A DNA stretch of 7,825 nucleotides from DUSC01 sp964371125. Its GTDB lineage: Bacteria > Pseudomonadota > Alphaproteobacteria > Rhizobiales > Rhizobiaceae. Positions 5,292 through 7,825 of this stretch are shown here, piece by piece. The notes under the pieces were generated by a model. The model had not been told where the DNA came from. It saw nothing but the letters and a program-made list of their open reading frames with translations, and searched no databases. Position 1 is the first letter of the stretch. Each line of letters starts with the position of its first letter. A program made the position numbers and the translations under genes. The stretch lies in NCBI GenBank assembly GCA_964371125.1, contig CAYJMY010000221.1:1-7825 (forward strand). Reading direction: 5' to 3'.

Positions 5292-5486
5292 TTCGCTATC
5301 GTCGGACAAATGCGTCGGGCGGGCGGCGGGACCGCTTCTTCCGGAGCGCCGCGGCGGGTCGGCGACGACCGCGACAGGTGCCGGCCCCGGCGATCGGTCA
5401 CGACGGCTGCGGACCCTTCCCGCGCCGCGAAGATTTGCCAAGAACCCACATTTTCCAAAACCCCCAGGACATCCCGGAGGCTGACC
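5292..5486 (+). other. GC-rich leader before the packaging genes
   Basis: This completes the 360-nt divergent gap 5127-5486, whose left half holds the two promoters. The leader would be about 190 nt. It contains GC-rich potential hairpins such as GCCGG-CC-CCGGC (5380-5391), then an A/C-rich stretch (5440-5465), then GGAGG (5476-5480) six bases before the ATG at 5487. The same frame is open upstream to an ATG at 5310, which would be only about 12 nt from the predicted transcript start and has no Shine-Dalgarno. Confidence 0.4.
5428..5438. repeat. Right copy of 11-bp direct repeat CGAAGATTTGC
   Basis: Exact match to 3400-3410. It lies in the leader of the packaging genes, about 165 nt beyond where base composition returns to normal, so it does not coincide neatly with the compositional border. 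Confidence 0.35.
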
Positions 5487-6242
5487 ATGCAACGCGGTAT
5501 CGGCGCGGAGCAGTGGGCGGCGATCCGCGCGCTGCGCGAGGACGCGCCGCCGACCTTTTCGGCGCTGGCCGCCGCCACCGGCATCAAACCCGCGACGCTG
5601 CGCGACCGCGCGGCGCGGGAGGGCTGGCTAGAACAGCCGCTGCAGGGCGCGGCGCGGCGCAGAGGGCGGGCGATGCTGCTGGCGCGCTGGCGCGCCGATC
5701 CGCTGGAGATCGAGGGCCGGGTGGCGGGACGGATCGGGGCGACCGCCGTGCCTGCGGCCAGCGGTTCCGCGGCGATCGCCGACCTGCTGGCGGCTGCGGC
5801 CGGGGGCATGAACGGCATGACAGGCGAAGCCGGCAGGACCGGCGAGGCCGCCGCCGAAAGCGAGACGGTTGTAGCCGGGGGCATAAGCGAAGGCCCGGGC
5901 GAGGACGGCGCGACCGGTGCCGGCGAAGGCGCTGCGCTCGGCGAGCGGCTGGAACGGCTGGCCGGGCTGCTGGCGCGCCAGGTCGACAGGATCGTCGACA
6001 GGGCGGAAGCCACGGGCGCCCGGCTGGACAGGCAGGGCATCGACGAGGTGACGGCGCTGCTGAAGCTCTCGGAGAAGGCGCCGTCGCTCGCCGCCGGCGG
6101 GCGCGGCGCGGACGAGACACAAGAAACGAGAAGCGATGACGAACTCGCCCGAATGCTCGCCCTCCTCGACGACCGCGTCGTCGAGCTCGCCCACCTCCAC
6201 GCAGAATGGCTGCTTGCGGCAGGAGGGCGGGCCGGGGACTGA
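5487..6242 (+). CDS. Probable small terminase subunit (GTA/phage DNA-packaging, TerS-like)
   Basis: A 251-residue protein. The start is ATG 5487 with GGAGG six bases upstream. Residues 7-48 form a plausible helix-turn-helix (EQWAAIRALRE, then FSALAAATGIKPATLRDRAAREGW), typical of small terminase subunits that recognise DNA. A second basic stretch follows (ARRRGRAMLLARW). A Gly/Ala/Glu-rich, low-complexity linker spans about 105-150. After it come amphipathic helices likely to oligomerise (LGERLERLAGLLARQVDRIVDRAEATG, about 151-177) and a C-terminal helix (ARMLALLDDRVVELAHLHAEWLLA). The role is inferred mainly from its place directly before a large terminase, as in RcGTA-like clusters where g1 precedes g2. 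TerS hands DNA to TerL and regulates its ATPase. Its last 107 nt overlap terL in another frame. It is larger than the small terminase of Rhodobacter GTA, as far as I recall. Alternative: a phage regulator. Confidence 0.6.
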   Translation: MQRGIGAEQWAAIRALREDAPPTFSALAAATGIKPATLRDRAAREGWLEQPLQGAARRRGRAMLLARWRADPLEIEGRVAGRIGATAVPAASGSAAIADLLAAAAGGMNGMTGEAGRTGEAAAESETVVAGGISEGPGEDGATGAGEGAALGERLERLAGLLARQVDRIVDRAEATGARLDRQGIDEVTALLKLSEKAPSLAAGGRGADETQETRSDDELARMLALLDDRVVELAHLHAEWLLAAGGRAGD

Positions 6243-7698
6243 GCGGATCGGGCCGGACGGCGGCGCCGTCACGACGCCCGCCTCATTCACGTACGGGTCC
6301 GCGAGTGCCGCCTCACACGCGGCCGGGTCTCCGACATCCGGGTCACCGGCGACCGGGTCCCGGACGATCGGGTCGCAGACGAGCGAAGCCACGGACGCGC
6401 CGCTCTCCACGCAGCCCGGCTGGTCGAAGGAGAGGATCGGGGCGGGGGTCGGGCGCGTCTGGCCGGAATGGTTCGTCCAGGCGCTGCCCGGGCAGTATCC
6501 GCACTTGCGCGAGCCGCCGGTCTGGCTCGTCATCGGCGGACGCGGCGCCGGCAAGACGCGGCTGGGCGCGGAATGGGTGAACGCGCTGGCGCGCGGGCTG
6601 GCCCCCTTCGCCCGGCGCCGCCACGGGCAGATCGCGCTGGTCGGCGAGACGCTGGCCGACGTGCGCGAGGTGATGATCGACGGGCCGTCGGGGATCAGGA
6701 CGGTGGCGCGCGGAGCGCGGCCGCGCTACGAGCCGACGCGGCGGCGGCTCTTGTGGCCGAGCGGCGCGGTGGCGCAGGTCTATTCGTCGGAGGATCCGGA
6801 AAGCCTGCGCGGGCCGCAGTTCGAGGCGGCCTGGCTGGACGAGCTGGCCAAGTGGAAGCATATCGACGCCTGTTGGGACATGCTGCAGTTCGGCATGCGG
6901 CTGGGGCAGGCGCCAAGGCAGCTGATCACCACGACGCCCAGGCCGCGGCCGCTCTTGAAGCGGCTGATGGCCGACCCGGCGGTGGCGGTGACGCGGCTTT
7001 CCACCAGCGACAACGCAAGGAACCTCGCGCCCGGCTTCATCGCCGCGCTGCAACGCCGCTACGGCAGGACGCCGCTCGGCCGCCAGGAACTCGACGGCGA
7101 GATGATCGAGGAGCGCCAGGGCGCGCTGTGGACGCGGGCGACGATCGAGACGGCCGTGGCGGCGTTCGCCGGCACCGGGCGGGACTCAATCGGGCGCATC
7201 GTCGTCGCGGTCGACCCGCCGGCGGGCTCGGGGCGGGCGTCGGACGCCTGCGGCATCGTCGCCGCGGGGCTGTTGCCCGACGGGCGCGTCGTCGTGCTGG
7301 AGGACGCCACGGTGGAAGCCGCCGCGCCCCGCGACTGGGCGCTGCGCGCCGTGGCGCTCTACCGGCGGCTGGAGGCCGACAGGATCGTCGCCGAAGTCAA
7401 CCAGGGCGGCGACATGGTGGCGGCGGTGATCCGCACGGTCGATCCGGCGGCACCCGTGAAGCCGGTGCGGGCGACGCGCGGAAAATGGCTGCGCGCCGAG
7501 CTGGTGGCCGCACTCTACGAGCAGGGCAGGGTGGTGCATGCCGGCCGCTTTCCCGCACTGGAGGACGAGATGTGCGGCTTCGGCGCCGACGGGCTTTCCG
7601 GCGGGCGCTCGCCCGACCGCGTCGACGCGCTGGTCTGGGCGGTGACGGTGCTGGCCGACGCCGGCCGCGCCGCGCCCAGGATCCGGGATTTTCGCTGA
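6136..7698 (+). CDS. terL: Large terminase subunit, GTA/prophage DNA-packaging ATPase-nuclease (COG5323-like)
   Basis: A 520-residue protein that pumps DNA into the capsid and cuts it. Walker A is GGRGAGKT (134-141), Walker B is AAWLDE (Asp235, Glu236), and a coupling motif is LITTTPRP (263-270). The RNase H-like nuclease has acids in VVAVDPP (Asp360), IVAEVNQGGD (Glu420, Asp426) and SPDRVDALVW (Asp494, Asp497). Blocks such as DPESLRGPQFEAAWLDELAKW and LGRQELDGE are hallmarks of the GTA g2 family. The conserved core begins near residue 110. The preceding part is Ser/Thr/Gly-rich, encoded partly over terS in another frame and partly by a 15-nt tandem repeat. ATG 6136 has a modest GAGAAG site. 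The only other candidate starts before Walker A are TTG codons near 6214 and 6505, with no better ribosome site; the second would leave only some ten residues before Walker A. A lysogenic phage origin cannot be excluded without the downstream genes. Confidence 0.88.
   Translation: MTNSPECSPSSTTASSSSPTSTQNGCLRQEGGPGTERIGPDGGAVTTPASFTYGSASAASHAAGSPTSGSPATGSRTIGSQTSEATDAPLSTQPGWSKERIGAGVGRVWPEWFVQALPGQYPHLREPPVWLVIGGRGAGKTRLGAEWVNALARGLAPFARRRHGQIALVGETLADVREVMIDGPSGIRTVARGARPRYEPTRRRLLWPSGAVAQVYSSEDPESLRGPQFEAAWLDELAKWKHIDACWDMLQFGMRLGQAPRQLITTTPRPRPLLKRLMADPAVAVTRLSTSDNARNLAPGFIAALQRRYGRTPLGRQELDGEMIEERQGALWTRATIETAVAAFAGTGRDSIGRIVVAVDPPAGSGRASDACGIVAAGLLPDGRVVVLEDATVEAAAPRDWALRAVALYRRLEADRIVAEVNQGGDMVAAVIRTVDPAAPVKPVRATRGKWLRAELVAALYEQGRVVHAGRFPALEDEMCGFGADGLSGGRSPDRVDALVWAVTVLADAGRAAPRIRDFR
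6294..6383 (+). repeat. 15-nt tandem repeat (CGGGTC-N9) in the terL N-terminal region
   Basis: CGGGTC recurs at 6294, 6324, 6339, 6354 and 6369, all in 15-nt phase, with a degenerate unit (CGCCTC) at 6309, making six units. The TerL frame reads them as a five-residue repeat of the form Gly-Ser-x-x-x. A unit length divisible by three keeps the frame open whatever the copy number. Confidence 0.7.
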
Positions 7699-7744
7699 GC
7701 CGGCTGATGGCAGTTTACGCTGCAAGACGTGGTTGGCCGGCAAT

Positions 7745-7766
7745 ACCCCCACCCCTACCCCTCCCC
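7745..7766 (+). repeat. C-rich short tandem repeat after terL
   Basis: ACCCCC, ACCCCT and ACCCCT follow one another at 7745-7762, then CCCC and ACAAGGG. This resembles C-rich intergenic repeats of rhizobial genomes. The sequence from 7699 to the window end holds no credible gene start, only this repeat and a weak GCAG-N6-CTGC hairpin near 7711-7724. Confidence 0.5.
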
Positions 7767-7825
7767 ACAAGGGCCTGTTGCGCGAATAGGCGTCGCGGCG
7801 TCTTTGAGCGAGGGGACGCGTCGGA

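Noticed and set aside
5628..6554. Minus-strand frame of 308 codons with an Asp-Pro-x-x-x repeat
   Set aside because: The repeat is the reverse reading of the 15-nt tandem repeat in terL. The rest is antisense to both terminase genes and shows no domain.
1..7825. CRISPR arrays, tRNA or rRNA genes, insertion sequences
   Set aside because: No regularly spaced repeats with unique spacers, no cloverleaf-like or rRNA sequence and no transposase or integrase motifs were seen.

Overview
The flanking DNA is very GC-rich (about 73% in 7081-7140). Together with the gene families present, this points to an alphaproteobacterium, most likely Hyphomicrobiales (Mesorhizobium/Aminobacter type). The supporting signs are a gene-transfer-agent (GTA)-type large terminase, a BrnT/BrnA toxin-antitoxin pair, and intergenic repeats resembling the C-rich mosaic repeats of rhizobia. 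The genus is inference; no rRNA or tRNA gene is present.

Left part (1-2600): the C-terminal two thirds or so of a ZIP-family metal transporter runs in from the left edge. A 98-nt palindromic repeat element (385-482) follows and ends exactly at the start codon of a GSU2403-type nucleotidyltransferase-fold gene (483-1586). A class I SAM-dependent methyltransferase (1633-2379, minus strand) converges on it. A C-rich hairpin repeat lies at 2467-2540.

Middle (2600-5290): a brnT-brnA toxin-antitoxin operon with a 4-nt ATGA overlap is followed by a possible third ORF, started by a GTGA overlap, that runs into the tail of the next gene. That gene (3438-5126, minus strand) encodes a 562-residue protein of unknown function in a markedly lower-GC segment (32% GC in 4501-4560). 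It looks like a one-gene insertion and carries a C-terminal helical stretch with an Rx4H motif of the HEPN type. An 11-bp direct repeat (3400-3410 and 5428-5438) brackets this region.

Right part (5260-7825): a near-consensus sigma-70 promoter (TTGACA, 17 nt, TAGGGT) stands at the edge of the low-GC segment and points into two packaging genes. The first is a probable small terminase (5487-6242). The second is a GTA/phage large terminase (6136-7698) with Walker A, Walker B and RNase H-like nuclease motifs. The two overlap by 107 nt, and the large subunit has an unusual Ser/Thr/Gly-rich N-terminal extension built partly from a 15-nt tandem repeat. The expected portal gene does not follow within the 127 nt visible after terL, which instead hold C-rich repeat DNA.

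How the parts relate: the packaging genes look like the head of an RcGTA-like cluster continuing off the right edge. The toxin-antitoxin pair and the orphan 562-residue gene form a small accessory patch lodged just upstream of it. The most likely 'new biology' here is the orphan gene and its possible effect on expression of the adjacent packaging genes. No function can be proved from this sequence alone.
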